From JABFSA01 sp963827515 (GTDB taxonomy: Bacteria; Acidobacteriota; Vicinamibacteria; Vicinamibacterales; UBA2999), in the NCBI GenBank assembly GCA_963827515.1, contig CAWHBF010000023.1, positions 558,001 through 622,000 on the forward strand: a stretch of DNA of 64,000 bases, read 5' to 3'. Under the pieces are notes generated by a model. That model ran no database searches. It saw only the letters and a program-made list of their open reading frames with translations, and was not told the origin of the DNA. This document shows, one piece after another, positions 25,375 through 34,218 of this stretch. Position 1 is the first letter of the stretch, and each line of letters begins with the position of its first letter. The position numbers were made by a program, and so were the translations under genes.

Positions 25375-26130
25375 ATGCTGACCAAACGGATCATCGCCTG
25401 CATGGACGTTCGTGACGGCCAGGTCGTCAAGGGTGTCAAGTTCCAGGAGCTGCGGCACGCAGGCGACCCAGCGGATCTCGCCCGCCGCTACAACGTGGAA
25501 GGCATCGACGAGGTCGTGGTGCTCGACATCACGGCGACGCTCGAGACTCGGCAGGCGCTGGCGCGCACGATCAGCGCTGTCGCGCACGAGATCTTCCTGC
25601 CGCTCACGGTCGGCGGAGGCATCCGGTCGGAGGATGACGCGGCGGCCGCTGTCAACGCGGGTGCGGACAAGGTCAGCCTGAACACCGCGGCGCTGCGGAA
25701 CCCGGATCTCATCTCGACGCTGGCGCGACGGTACGGCAGCCAGGCCGTGATCGTGGCCATCGATGCCAAGCGCCAGGGCGATCGTTTCGCGGTGTACGTG
25801 CGCAGCGGGACCGCCGACGCCGCTCGCGATGCCGTGGAATGGGCGCGCGAGGCCGAGGCGCGTGGAGCCGGCGAGATCCTGCTGACGTCAATGGACCGCG
25901 ACGGCACGCGGTCCGGCTTCGACTGCGACATGACGGCTGCCGTCTCGGACGCAGTCAACATTCCGGTGATTGCCTCCGGCGGCGCCGGCGGCCTTGAACA
26001 CTTCGCCGACGTGTTCACACGCGGCCACGCGGATGCAGCCCTCGCCGCGTCGATCTTCCACTACGACGACACGGGCGTCGCCGACGTGAAGCGCTATCTC
26101 CACACGCAGGGCATTCCGGTTCGGCTGTAG
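25375..26130 (+). CDS. hisF: imidazole glycerol phosphate synthase, cyclase subunit
   Basis: 251 residues, TIM barrel. Catalytic Asp11 (ACMDVRDGQVVKG) and Asp130 (AIDAKRQG) are present, with phosphate-binding VGGGIR and SGGAGG. It forms imidazoleglycerol phosphate and AICAR with HisH. It comes directly after hisH and before hisA, reversing the common hisH-hisA-hisF order. Confidence 0.96.
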   Translation: MLTKRIIACMDVRDGQVVKGVKFQELRHAGDPADLARRYNVEGIDEVVVLDITATLETRQALARTISAVAHEIFLPLTVGGGIRSEDDAAAAVNAGADKVSLNTAALRNPDLISTLARRYGSQAVIVAIDAKRQGDRFAVYVRSGTADAARDAVEWAREAEARGAGEILLTSMDRDGTRSGFDCDMTAAVSDAVNIPVIASGGAGGLEHFADVFTRGHADAALAASIFHYDDTGVADVKRYLHTQGIPVRL

Positions 26131-26187
26131 TCGATGCGCTCTTCGCCGTCACGGGCCACAGAGGCTCAGAGACACAGCGCAGGCTCA

Positions 26188-26261
26188 CTAGAGCGGTTCG
26201 CATTTCGCCGTAGCGCGCACGCTTCAGCGTGCGCGTGTCCGCCGAATCGAAAAGCGGTCTA
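26188..26261. repeat. family C element with terminal inverted repeats, inside his operon
   Basis: CTAGAGCGGTT at the left and AAAGCGGTCTA at the right form terminal inverted repeats around a hairpin GCGCACGC-TTCA-GCGTGCGC. The second inner arm found in the copy at 55,788-55,886 is missing. A half family A arm (GCCACAGAGGCTCAGAGACA) lies just upstream at 26,154-26,173. It sits between hisF and hisA. Confidence 0.65.
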
Positions 26262-26299
26262 ATACAGACATTCGTGACTTCGCGGTCCGTGGAAACAAG

Positions 26300-26974
26300 A
26301 TGCTGATTCCCTCGATCGACCTCCAGGGCGGCCACGTCGTCCAGCTCGTGCAAGGCGAGAAGCTCGCCATCGAAGCCCCTGACCCGGAGCCGTGGATTCT
26401 CAAGTTCGCCCGCTTCCCACGCGTCCAGCTCATCGACCTCGACGCCGCGAAGGGTCAGGGTGACAACGCAGGTCTGGTCAGCGCGATCTGCGGACGGCTT
26501 CCCTGCCGGGTCGGCGGCGGCATCCGAAGCGTCGACCGCGCGCGGGCCGTGCTGAACGGAGGCGCTCACGCCGTCATCGTGAGCTCATCGCTGTTTCGCG
26601 ACGGATCGGTGGATCTCGCATTCGCCACGCAGCTCGCCGATGCGGTTGGGCCCGAGCGGGTCATTGCCGCCGTTGACAGCCGTGGCGGACGTGTCGCCAT
26701 CCACGGCTGGAAAACCATCCTCCCGATCACCGCCGTCGATGCCGTCCGCGCGCTCGAGCCCTATTGCGGCGAGTTCCTGTACACCCACGTCGATACCGAG
26801 GGTCTGATGGGCGGCACAGACATGGACGCGATCATGGCCGTCCGCCGCGCCACCAGTCGCCGCGTCACCGCCGCCGGCGGCATCACCACGCACGAGGAAA
26901 TCGATCGTCTCCACGAGGCGTCCGTCGACGCCGTCGTCGGCATGGCGATCTACACGGGTCAGCTGGCCATCTAG
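26300..26974 (+). CDS. hisA: phosphoribosylformimino-AICAR ribotide isomerase
   Basis: 224 residues, slightly short for the family, TIM barrel. Asp7 in PSIDLQGGHVVQLVQG and Asp126 in AAVDSRGG are the catalytic pair; VGGGIRS and THVDTEGLMGG fit. It isomerises ProFAR in histidine synthesis. It is last in the cluster and separated from hisF by 169 bp filled with repeats, so its expression may be partly uncoupled. Confidence 0.93.
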   Translation: MLIPSIDLQGGHVVQLVQGEKLAIEAPDPEPWILKFARFPRVQLIDLDAAKGQGDNAGLVSAICGRLPCRVGGGIRSVDRARAVLNGGAHAVIVSSSLFRDGSVDLAFATQLADAVGPERVIAAVDSRGGRVAIHGWKTILPITAVDAVRALEPYCGEFLYTHVDTEGLMGGTDMDAIMAVRRATSRRVTAAGGITTHEEIDRLHEASVDAVVGMAIYTGQLAI

Positions 26975-26979
26975 CTCGC

Positions 26980-27175
26980 TGGTAGTTGGTAGCTGGTAGC
27001 CGGTAGCTGGTGGCTCACGCGCAGGCTGAAGCCTGCGCTCTACGAAAACCTCCTGGCTACGGGCTACCGGCTAGACTACCGGCTACCGACTACCAGTGAG
27101 CGGGAGTCCAATCGAACGGAGGCGGTCAGCCAGCACGTGGCTACGAGCTACCGGCTACCAGCTACCGGCTATCCA
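26980..27175. repeat. family D repeat (GGTAGCTGGTAG type) with embedded family C hairpin
   Basis: Left arm words GGTAGTTGGTAGCTGGTAGC and right arm words CTACCGGCTACCAGCTACC form a long imperfect hairpin. It encloses CGCAGGCTGAAGCCTGCG plus CTCTAC, a family C inner arm. It occupies the space after hisA. A second D word-set occurs at 54,530-54,557. Confidence 0.65.
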
Positions 27176-27184
27176 CCGGCCTGT

Positions 27185-27246
27185 GTTACGGTAATCGTCG
27201 TATCGGTTACGTCTTTTAACGTAACGACTACGTCACACAACGTAAC
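27185..27246. promoter_or_regulatory. nested symmetric operator, four GTTACG/CGTAAC half-sites
   Basis: GTTACG at 27,185-27,190 and 27,206-27,211 and CGTAAC at 27,220-27,225 and 27,241-27,246 are arranged with exact dyad symmetry about 27,215.5. Same-orientation half-sites are exactly 21 bp apart, about two helical turns. The region ends 2 nt before ATG 27249 and probably contains the promoter. The inner palindrome is GTTACG-TCTTTTAA-CGTAAC. Confidence 0.7.
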
Positions 27247-27248
27247 GC

Positions 27249-28394
27249 ATGAATAATCCGTTCATTTACGGAGAAATCGCGCCCGGCGACGCGTTCGCGG
27301 ACCGCGAGGTCGAGCTCGACCGCCTCGTCACCGACCTGTCGGGCGCCCAGAAGGTGTTCCTCATCTCGCCCCGACGCTACGGCAAATCGTCGCTCGTGCA
27401 CCGGGCGCTGGCCGTCCTCTCGCGCCAAGGGGCGCTTACGGTCAACCTGACGGTCAGCAGCTACAGCTCCTACGTGTCCTTCCTCGAGGGATACGCCCGG
27501 GCCCTTGCAACGGTGGAAACGAAGTGGCAGCGGGCGCGTACCTGGCTGAGCGAGGTCATCACGACCACCAGACCCGAGCTCCGATACGAAACGTCCGATC
27601 CGAATCAGGGGCATTTCTCCGTCGCGTTTCCGGCCGTCAGAACCGAGCGCGACATCAATCGTCTCGCCAACGAGATTTTTGCGCTGCCCGGCCGGCTTGC
27701 GGCCGAGCGAAAGCGGACGGTCGTCGTCTCGCTCGACGAGTTCCAGGCCATTGAAGGCTTCAACGGCGGGTCGGTCGAGCACGCCTTGCGGGCGGCTGCG
27801 CAGCAGCAGCGACAGGTGGGCTACGTATTCGCCGGCTCCGAACCGAGCCTCATGGAGAAGATGATCGGCCCGCGCCGGCCCTTCTACAAGGCTGGTCCCG
27901 TCATGCGGCTCGAGCGGATCCCCGCGGCCCTCTTCGCCGAGTTCATCGAAGCGCGATTTGCCGCAAGCGGCATCCGCGCCGAAGCGGATCTGGGAGTCGC
28001 CATCGTCGATCTGGCAGGAAACCTCCCGTACGACGTGCAGCGTCTGGCGCATGAAACATGGGACGACGTGCGCACAGCGGGCGGACGCAAGGCCAGCCTG
28101 GAAAGCCTTCACTCGACGCTGACGCGGCTCCTGGCCGAGCAGGACACGTTGTTCGAAGCCATCTGGCAACGGCTGACGATGGCCCAACGGGCCGTGCTGC
28201 GCGCGGTTGTCCTGCAAAGCGGCCGCGAGTTGCTGTCGGCGGATACACGGGCCCGCTACCGGCTCGGCGGACCGTCGAGCATCCAAGGATCGCTGGCAGC
28301 CCTCGTCAAACAGGACCTCCTGATGAAGGAGGCCTCTCGATACCTCGTGCTGGACTCTCTGCTCCGCGAATGGATCGCGCGCAAGACGTTCTGA
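27249..28394 (+). CDS. AAA ATPase of the archaeal-ATPase type
   Basis: 381 residues. Walker A is SPRRYGKSS (40-48) and Walker B is VVVSLDEFQ (about 158-166); GYVFAGSEPSLMEKM is a sensor-1-like region, and a winged-helix end (about 310-381) follows. The opening NNPFIYGEIAPGDAFADRE is typical of a large prokaryotic family of ORC/Cdc6-like STAND ATPases whose roles are mostly unknown. Immediately upstream is a nested operator, suggesting tight control. The downstream transporter start lies within the last 25 nt of this gene. Confidence 0.8.
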   Translation: MNNPFIYGEIAPGDAFADREVELDRLVTDLSGAQKVFLISPRRYGKSSLVHRALAVLSRQGALTVNLTVSSYSSYVSFLEGYARALATVETKWQRARTWLSEVITTTRPELRYETSDPNQGHFSVAFPAVRTERDINRLANEIFALPGRLAAERKRTVVVSLDEFQAIEGFNGGSVEHALRAAAQQQRQVGYVFAGSEPSLMEKMIGPRRPFYKAGPVMRLERIPAALFAEFIEARFAASGIRAEADLGVAIVDLAGNLPYDVQRLAHETWDDVRTAGGRKASLESLHSTLTRLLAEQDTLFEAIWQRLTMAQRAVLRAVVLQSGRELLSADTRARYRLGGPSSIQGSLAALVKQDLLMKEASRYLVLDSLLREWIARKTF

Positions 28395-29695
28395 AGCGGC
28401 CCCTGCTTGCCCGTCTCGGGCTGGACCGGCCCGAGCTTCGTGCCTGGGCGACGTACGACTGGGCGAACTCCGCTTTTCAGTCGACGGTCATCACGGCCGT
28501 CTTCCCGGACTTCTTCGCCTCGGTCGCCGCAGCCGACCTGCCGCCCGCGGTGGCAACGGCGCGATATGCCTGGGCGACGACGATTGCCGTGGCGATCATC
28601 GCGATTCTCGGCCCGATGCTCGGCGCAATCGCCGACTCCCGTGCACTCAAGAAGCCGATGCTTGGGGCGTTCATGGGCATCGGCGTAATCGCCACGCTCA
28701 TGATGGCGACCATCGATCGCGGCGAGTGGCAGTACGCCGCGATCATCTTCATCGTCGCCAACATCGCGATTGCAGCCAGTTTCGTGTTTTACGACTCGCT
28801 GCTCCCTCATATCGCCGCGCCCGAAGAAATGGATCGTGTCTCGACCTCCGGCTACGCGATCGGGTATCTCGGCGGCGGTATCGTCCTCATCATCAATCTG
28901 CTCTGGATTCTGAGGCCCGAGACGTTCGGGATCCCGGACACGGTGGCCGCGATCAAGCTGTCCTTCGTGAGCGTCGCGATCTGGTGGCTGGTGTTCTCGA
29001 TCCCGCTCTTCAAGTACGTGCCGGAGCCGCGGCGAACCTCCGAGAGAATCGACACAGGCGAGGGACAGGTGGTGCGATCGGGGTTCGCCCAGGTCGTGCA
29101 CACGTTCCACGAGCTGCGTGGCTACCGGCAAGCGTTCCTGATGCTGGTGGCGTTTCTGCTCTACAACGACGGTATTCAGACGATCATCCGCATGGCCACG
29201 ATCTATGGCGCGGAGATTGGTATCGATCGCAATGCCCGTATCGCGGCCTTCGTCCTGGTTCAGTTCGCCGGGGTCCCTTTCTCATTTCTCTTCGGCGCCG
29301 TAGCCCATCGCATCGGCGCCAAGCGCTCGATCTTCATGGCGCTCACGGTGTACGTCGGTATCAGCGTGCTCGGATACTTCATGACCGCGGCGTGGCACTT
29401 CTTCGTCCTTGCCTTCCTCGTCGCCACCGTCCAGGGCGGCAGCCAGGCGCTCAGCCGGTCGCTGTTCGCGCGCATGATTCCCAAACAGAAATCCTCGGAG
29501 TATTTCGGGTTCTTCTCGGTATTCGAGAAATTCGCCGGAGTCGCCGGACCGGCGCTCTTCGCGCTGTCGGTGTCGCTTTTCGGCTCCAGCCGGGCGGCGG
29601 TGTTGTCGGTCATCCTGTTTTTCGTCGCCGGCGGGCTCGTTCTGACTCGGGTCAACGTCGCCGAAGGCGAGGCACAGGCGTTGCTAAAGGCGTAA
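28370..29695 (+). CDS. UMF1-family MFS transporter
   Basis: 441 residues with about 12 predicted membrane helices. The N-terminal motif ATYDWANSAFQSTVITAVF is characteristic of the UMF1 (Atg22-like) group. ATG 28370 lies within the end of the ATPase gene, suggesting coupled translation. The substrate is unknown; the family is related to amino-acid or sugar efflux/uptake carriers. Confidence 0.8.
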   Translation: MDRAQDVLKRPLLARLGLDRPELRAWATYDWANSAFQSTVITAVFPDFFASVAAADLPPAVATARYAWATTIAVAIIAILGPMLGAIADSRALKKPMLGAFMGIGVIATLMMATIDRGEWQYAAIIFIVANIAIAASFVFYDSLLPHIAAPEEMDRVSTSGYAIGYLGGGIVLIINLLWILRPETFGIPDTVAAIKLSFVSVAIWWLVFSIPLFKYVPEPRRTSERIDTGEGQVVRSGFAQVVHTFHELRGYRQAFLMLVAFLLYNDGIQTIIRMATIYGAEIGIDRNARIAAFVLVQFAGVPFSFLFGAVAHRIGAKRSIFMALTVYVGISVLGYFMTAAWHFFVLAFLVATVQGGSQALSRSLFARMIPKQKSSEYFGFFSVFEKFAGVAGPALFALSVSLFGSSRAAVLSVILFFVAGGLVLTRVNVAEGEAQALLKA

Positions 29696-29704
29696 GGTCG
29701 CATC

Positions 29705-30868
29705 ATGACGTCAACCCTTCTCACCGGCGTTGTCGCCCTCGTTCTGGCAGTGCAGACGGTAGACACTCGTGCGTGTTCGCCTCAGACGCCAACGACTCCG
29801 ACGCCAGAGGCGCCAGCGCCGCCGACCGGTGGCCGCTTCACGACCGCCGACGGCGTTCGCTTCATCGCCGAAACGGTCGTCACGAACCTCGAGATCCCCT
29901 GGTCAATGGCGTTTTCGCCGGACGGACGCCTGTTCGTCACCGAGCGTCCTGGACGCGTGCGAATCATCGACACGACCACTCGAGGCTCGGAGCTGGCCCT
30001 GACACTGGACGACGCCTTCACGCAGGGCGAAGCGGGCCTATTGGGACTGGCGCTCGATCCGGAGTTCGCTCAGAGCCGTCTCGTGTATCTCTACTACTCG
30101 GCTCGGCTTCCTGGCGGCGGCGCCGTCAATCGCGTCGTCCGGTACCGCGAGGCCGGCTCACGACTGGCGGAGCGTGTTGTCCTCCTCGACAACATCCCAG
30201 CGGCGAACATTCATGACGGGGGGCGCATCCGGTTTGGGCCAGACGGACTGCTGTACATCACAGCCGGTGATGCGGCCAACGCGAGCCGGTCGCAAGATCT
30301 CGGGTCGACGGCCGGCAAGATTCTGCGGATTAACCGCGACGGCACGACGCCGCGCGACAACCCCTTCGGGTCGCCGCTCTACTCGTACGGGCATCGCAAT
30401 CCTCAAGGGATCGACTGGCATCCCACAACCGGCGATCTCTGGGCGTCGGAGCACGGGAACAACGGCAACGACGAGATCAACGCGATCGACGCCGGGGTGA
30501 ACTACGGATGGCCCCAGATCGAGGGCAGCGCCTCCTTGCCCGGCATGCGAGTCCCCGTCACGTTCTACAACCCCGCGATCGCTCCCTCGGGTGCGTCATT
30601 TTACCGGGGCGACCGCTTTCCGCGATTCAGCGGCAACCTGTTCGTCGGCGCCCTACGCGGCACCCACCTGTTGCGCCTCGTGCTCGACTCGGGACCCCCA
30701 CGGCGCATCGTCGCCCAGGAGCGGCTGCTCGACGGCGCCTTCGGCCGCATCCGGGACGTCGTGACGGGACCGGACGGCTATCTATACCTGTGTACAAACA
30801 ACCGCGACGGTCGTGGAAACCCGGTTGCCACCGACGATCGCATCGTACGACTGGTGCCGGAGACCTAG
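29705..30868 (+). CDS. exported PQQ-dependent glucose/sorbosone dehydrogenase-type protein
   Basis: 387 residues. After a signal-like N-terminus and a Thr/Pro-rich linker comes the soluble sugar dehydrogenase propeller: IPWSMAFSPDGRLFVTERPG, GEAGLLGLALDPEF, SYGHRNPQGIDWHP and SEHGNNGNDEIN are the usual blocks. Family members oxidise aldose sugars in the periplasm with PQQ. It starts 9 nt after the transporter gene, so it may share that transcript. Confidence 0.8.
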   Translation: MTSTLLTGVVALVLAVQTVDTRACSPQTPTTPTPEAPAPPTGGRFTTADGVRFIAETVVTNLEIPWSMAFSPDGRLFVTERPGRVRIIDTTTRGSELALTLDDAFTQGEAGLLGLALDPEFAQSRLVYLYYSARLPGGGAVNRVVRYREAGSRLAERVVLLDNIPAANIHDGGRIRFGPDGLLYITAGDAANASRSQDLGSTAGKILRINRDGTTPRDNPFGSPLYSYGHRNPQGIDWHPTTGDLWASEHGNNGNDEINAIDAGVNYGWPQIEGSASLPGMRVPVTFYNPAIAPSGASFYRGDRFPRFSGNLFVGALRGTHLLRLVLDSGPPRRIVAQERLLDGAFGRIRDVVTGPDGYLYLCTNNRDGRGNPVATDDRIVRLVPET

Positions 30869-30874
30869 ACGACC

Positions 30875-31020
30875 GCTCTTTCGATTCGGCGTCGAGCGAA
30901 GGCTTTACCCTCGCGGGTACGCACACGCTGAAGCGTCCGCTGTTACGACTGAAACGCTCACCGTCTAGCCGGAAGTTCACACTTCAAAGTGAAAGTCGGA
31001 AGTCGACGGTCGAAGTCAAG
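30875..31020. repeat. degenerate family C element plus family F words
   Basis: ACCGCTCTTTCGATTCGG, GCGAAGGCTTTACCCTCGC and ACACGCTGAAGCGTCCGC match the family C module order with several changes. From 30,971 the sequence becomes AAGT/GTCG words (GGAAGTTCACACTTC, AAGTCGGAAGTCGACGG), related to the block at 47,001-47,040. It separates convergent operons. No gene is seen. Confidence 0.5.
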
Positions 31021-31037
31021 ATTCCGACATGCGCCCC

Positions 31038-32164
31038 TCAGGCCAGGCGCTTGGTCAAGCGCAGTGTGGCCAAGGCCAGGATGGCAAGACCCCACGCGAG
31101 CAGCGCCAGGGCTTCCGGCCAGAACACCTCGAGCCCGATGCCCTTGAGAAAGATGCCGCGCAGGATGACGAGGAAGTAGCGCAAGGGAATCAGATAGGTG
31201 ACCGGCTGGATGACGACCGGCATGTTCTCGATCGGGAAGATGAACCCCGAGAGAAAGACCATGGGCAGCAGGAAGAAGAACGACGCTCGTCATCATCGCC
31301 TGCTGCTGAGTTCGCGAGATCGTGGAAACGAAGAGGCCCAGCCCGAGGGTGCGTCAGCAGGTAGACAAGGCACATCACGAGAAGCAATGCCAGGCTGCCC
31401 GCGAAGCGGAACCTCGAACCAGCCGACGGCAACGGCGACGACGAGAAGCGCGTCCACCATGCCGAGAATCGGCGTAGGGCACGAGCTTCCCGACAATCAG
31501 CTCCCATCTGGCGAGCGGCGTCACGTTGAGCTGCTCGAGCGTGCCCAGCTCCTTCTCGCGCACGATCGCCATCGACGACAGGTTCGTCGTGACGACAAGC
31601 AGCACGAGCGCGAGAATGCCCGGGAATCATGAACATCGCGGCTCTCGAGGCTCGGGTTGAACCAGACGCGGACGTCGGCGCTGATGAGCCGGCGCGGTGC
31701 CTCGGCCCTGGCGACGCCGAGAGCTCGCGCGCGTAGGCGACGACGAGCGCCCGCGGCATAGCCGAGCGCGACGTTCGTCGAGTTGGCATCGGTGCCATCC
31801 GCTACGAGCTGAATCGCGGCGGGCCGTCCGGCGCGGACACGCTCCCCGTAGCCGGCCGGAATCGCAAGCGCCATCCACGCGTCGCCGCGGTCGAGATACG
31901 CTGTCGACTCCGTCGGCCAAAGAGGAGACGGTATCCACGATCACGAACGTTCTCCGAGGCCTCGAACCGTTCGATGAGCTCTCGGCTCGCCGCGGATCGG
32001 TCTTGGTCCACGACGACGATCGGGCACGTCCGGACGTCGGTGGTCGCGGCATAGCCGAGCATCGTGAGCTGGAGGATCGGCGCCAGGATGACGATGCCGA
32101 ACAGCCGCGGGTCCTGACGCAGCTCGAGGAACTCCTTGCGCACGAGGTGGAGGACGCGTCTCAT
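31038..32164 (-). pseudogene. ABC-2 permease (YbhR-like), many frameshifts
   Basis: Last gene of the exporter operon, start ATG 32164 in an ATGA overlap with the preceding permease. Pieces in alternating frames give MRRVLHLVRKEFLELRQDPR, ILAPILQLTMLGYAATTDV, MALAIPAGYGERVRAG, NLSSMAIVREKELGTLEQLN and MVFLSGFIFPIENMP, in correct order for an ABC-2 permease of about 375 residues. At least seven frame changes are needed (for example near 31,285, 31,345, 31,480, 31,620, 31,740, 31,765 and 31,915). Motifs are otherwise intact, which favours sequence error over long decay. Confidence 0.7.
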
Positions 32165-33294
32165 CCGCCCATGCCCCACTCGCGCCTGAGGCGGAGCGAT
32201 GCCAGCGACAGGACGATCGCGGCAAAGACGACGAGCGCGGCCAGTTCCTGCCAGAACACCTCGAGACCGACGCCCTTCAGGACGATCCCTCGAAGGGCGA
32301 TGAGGAAGTAGCGCGCGGGACGGCGTACGTGATGGTCTGGAGCACCGCCGGCATGCTGGAGATCGGGAAGATGAATCCCGAGAGCATGAGGGTCGGCAGA
32401 TACGAGGTCAGCAGCGCGACCTGAAACGCGACCTGCTGGGTCTCGGCCAGGGTCGAGATCAGCACGCCGAAGGCCAGGGCGCCGACGAGAAATATCGACA
32501 CCGCGAGGAGCAGCATCGCCCACGATCCGCGCATCGGCAGATCGAAGAGCAGCATCGAGAGCGCCGATGATGCCCATCGACGACACAAGCGACACGCAGA
32601 AGTACGGCACCGTCTTGCCGACGACGTACGCCAAGCGGGCCTACCGGCGACATCCGCACCTGCTCCATCGTGCCGACTTCCTTCTCGCGCACGATCGAGA
32701 GCGCGGTCGACACGACCGCCGTGAGCATCGCGATGTACGCGATCAGCCCGGGCACGAGGAAGCAGGGTGCTGCGAAGCTCCGGGTTGTACCAGACCCGCG
32801 GTCTCCGCCGTCAGGAGCGGCGCGGCCGGCGCGACCGACGCGCGCCTGCATTTCGTAGCGCGTGGAGATGCGCGCTCACGAGGCCCGACGGCATAGGCCA
32901 TCACCGTTGTCGCCGTATTCGCGTTGTCGCCGCTGATGATGAACTGCACGGCTGGTCGGCTCGCCGCGCGCCGCGTCGCGACCGAATCCGCCTGGAATGA
33001 CCAGCACCGCTCTTGCGTCGCCGCGATCGAGAACGCCGACGATGTCGACGTCTGCTCGGCACATCCTGAACGAGCGCAAAGTATCCGGAGTTGCACGAAT
33101 GCAGAAATGACGTCTCGGCTGGCGCTGCTGCGGTCGTTGTCCTGCACGGCGAGCGGTATGTTTCGAATGTCGAAGTTCAGCGCGTAGCCGTAGAGCAGCA
33201 GGAAGAAGGCCGGCACGAACAGCACAATCGACAGGGTGCGCCGGTCCCTCAGAATCTGACGAATCTCTTTGGAAGCAACCGCCAGCGCCTTCAC
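32161..33294 (-). pseudogene. ABC-2 permease (YbhS-like), many frameshifts
   Basis: Probable start GTG 33294 (VKALAVASKEIRQILRDRR). Segments LSIVLFVPAFFLLLYGYALN, NIPLAVQDNDRSSASRDVI, STALSIVREKEVGTMEQVR, LAFGVLISTLAETQQVAFQ and LMLSGFIFPISSMPAVLQ occur in successive frames, as in an ABC-2 permease with a large periplasmic loop. Eight or more frame changes lie between about 32,320 and 33,090. In the sequence as given its N-terminus is in frame with the upstream ATPase, so a fusion is possible. Confidence 0.7.
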
Positions 33295-34218
33295 GAATGC
33301 GCTCCGTTCGGCGATGTCGAGGAACGCATCTTCGAGTGATGGCTCGACGACGCGGCAGCTCGCCGTCACACCGGCGGCGGTAAGGCGCGCGGCAATCTCC
33401 TCGGGGCTGACCTCAGCCGAGCGCATCACCGCGTGAACGGCGGCGCCAAAGATGCTCGTCTTCTCTACGTCCGGCATTTCGTCGAGCCGTCGCATCGCCT
33501 CCACCGGCTTCGACGCGCGCACCTCGAGAATGGGCCTGCCGGCAAACACCTGCCTTCAACTCCGCCACGGTGCCGAGCGCTGCCAGGCGTCCGGCATGGA
33601 TGATGGCGATGCGGTGGCAGTGCTCTGCCTCGTCCAGGTAGTGGGTCGTGACGAGCACCGTCGTGCCATTCTGGCTAGCTCGTCGATGAGCCGCCAGAAG
33701 CTCCGCCGCGACGAGCGGATCGACGCCGCCGGTCGGCTCGTCCAGAAAGACGATGGGCGGTTCGTGCAGGATGGCGCACCCGAGGCCGAGACGCTGTTTC
33801 CAACCACCGGAGAGCGAGCCGGTGAGAGCCGCCTCGCGTCCCGTGCAGGCCCGCCATCTCCAGCACGGCCGCACGGCGCGCGGCGAACCGTTCGCGCGGC
33901 AGGCCGTAGATGCCGGCGAAGAAGGCGATGTTCTGATCGACGGTCAGCTTCTCGTAGAGAGAAAACCGCTGAGACATGTAGCCGATGCGCTGTTTCACGC
34001 CTTCGGGATCGCGGCTCGACGTCGACGCCGCCGACACTGGCTGAGCCAGAGGAGGGGCGAAGGAGCCCGCACAGCATCCGGATCGTCGTCGATTTGCCAG
34101 CGCCGTTGCTGCCCAGGAAACCGAAGATCTCTCCTTGGCGCACGTCGAAGCTCAGATCGTTGACGGCCACGAACTCCCCGAAGCGCCGCGTGAGCCGGCG
34201 CACTTCGATCGGGTTCAT
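33291..34218 (-). pseudogene. ABC transporter ATPase (second in operon), frameshifted
   Basis: ATG 34218 in an ATGA overlap with the TolC-like gene. Walker A LGSNGAGKSTT, the Q-loop region RIGYMSQRFSLYEKLT, the signature LSGGWKQRLGLG and Walker B IVFLDEPTGGVDP are all present but in different frames; shifts fall near 34,030, 33,845, 33,690 and 33,555. The C-terminal EPSLEDAFLDIAER is the usual end of this ATPase family. It would energise export with the two permeases. Confidence 0.75.

Noticed and set aside
31038..32164. separate short genes in this region
   Set aside because: The many short frames are consecutive pieces of one permease gene in shifting frames, not independent genes.
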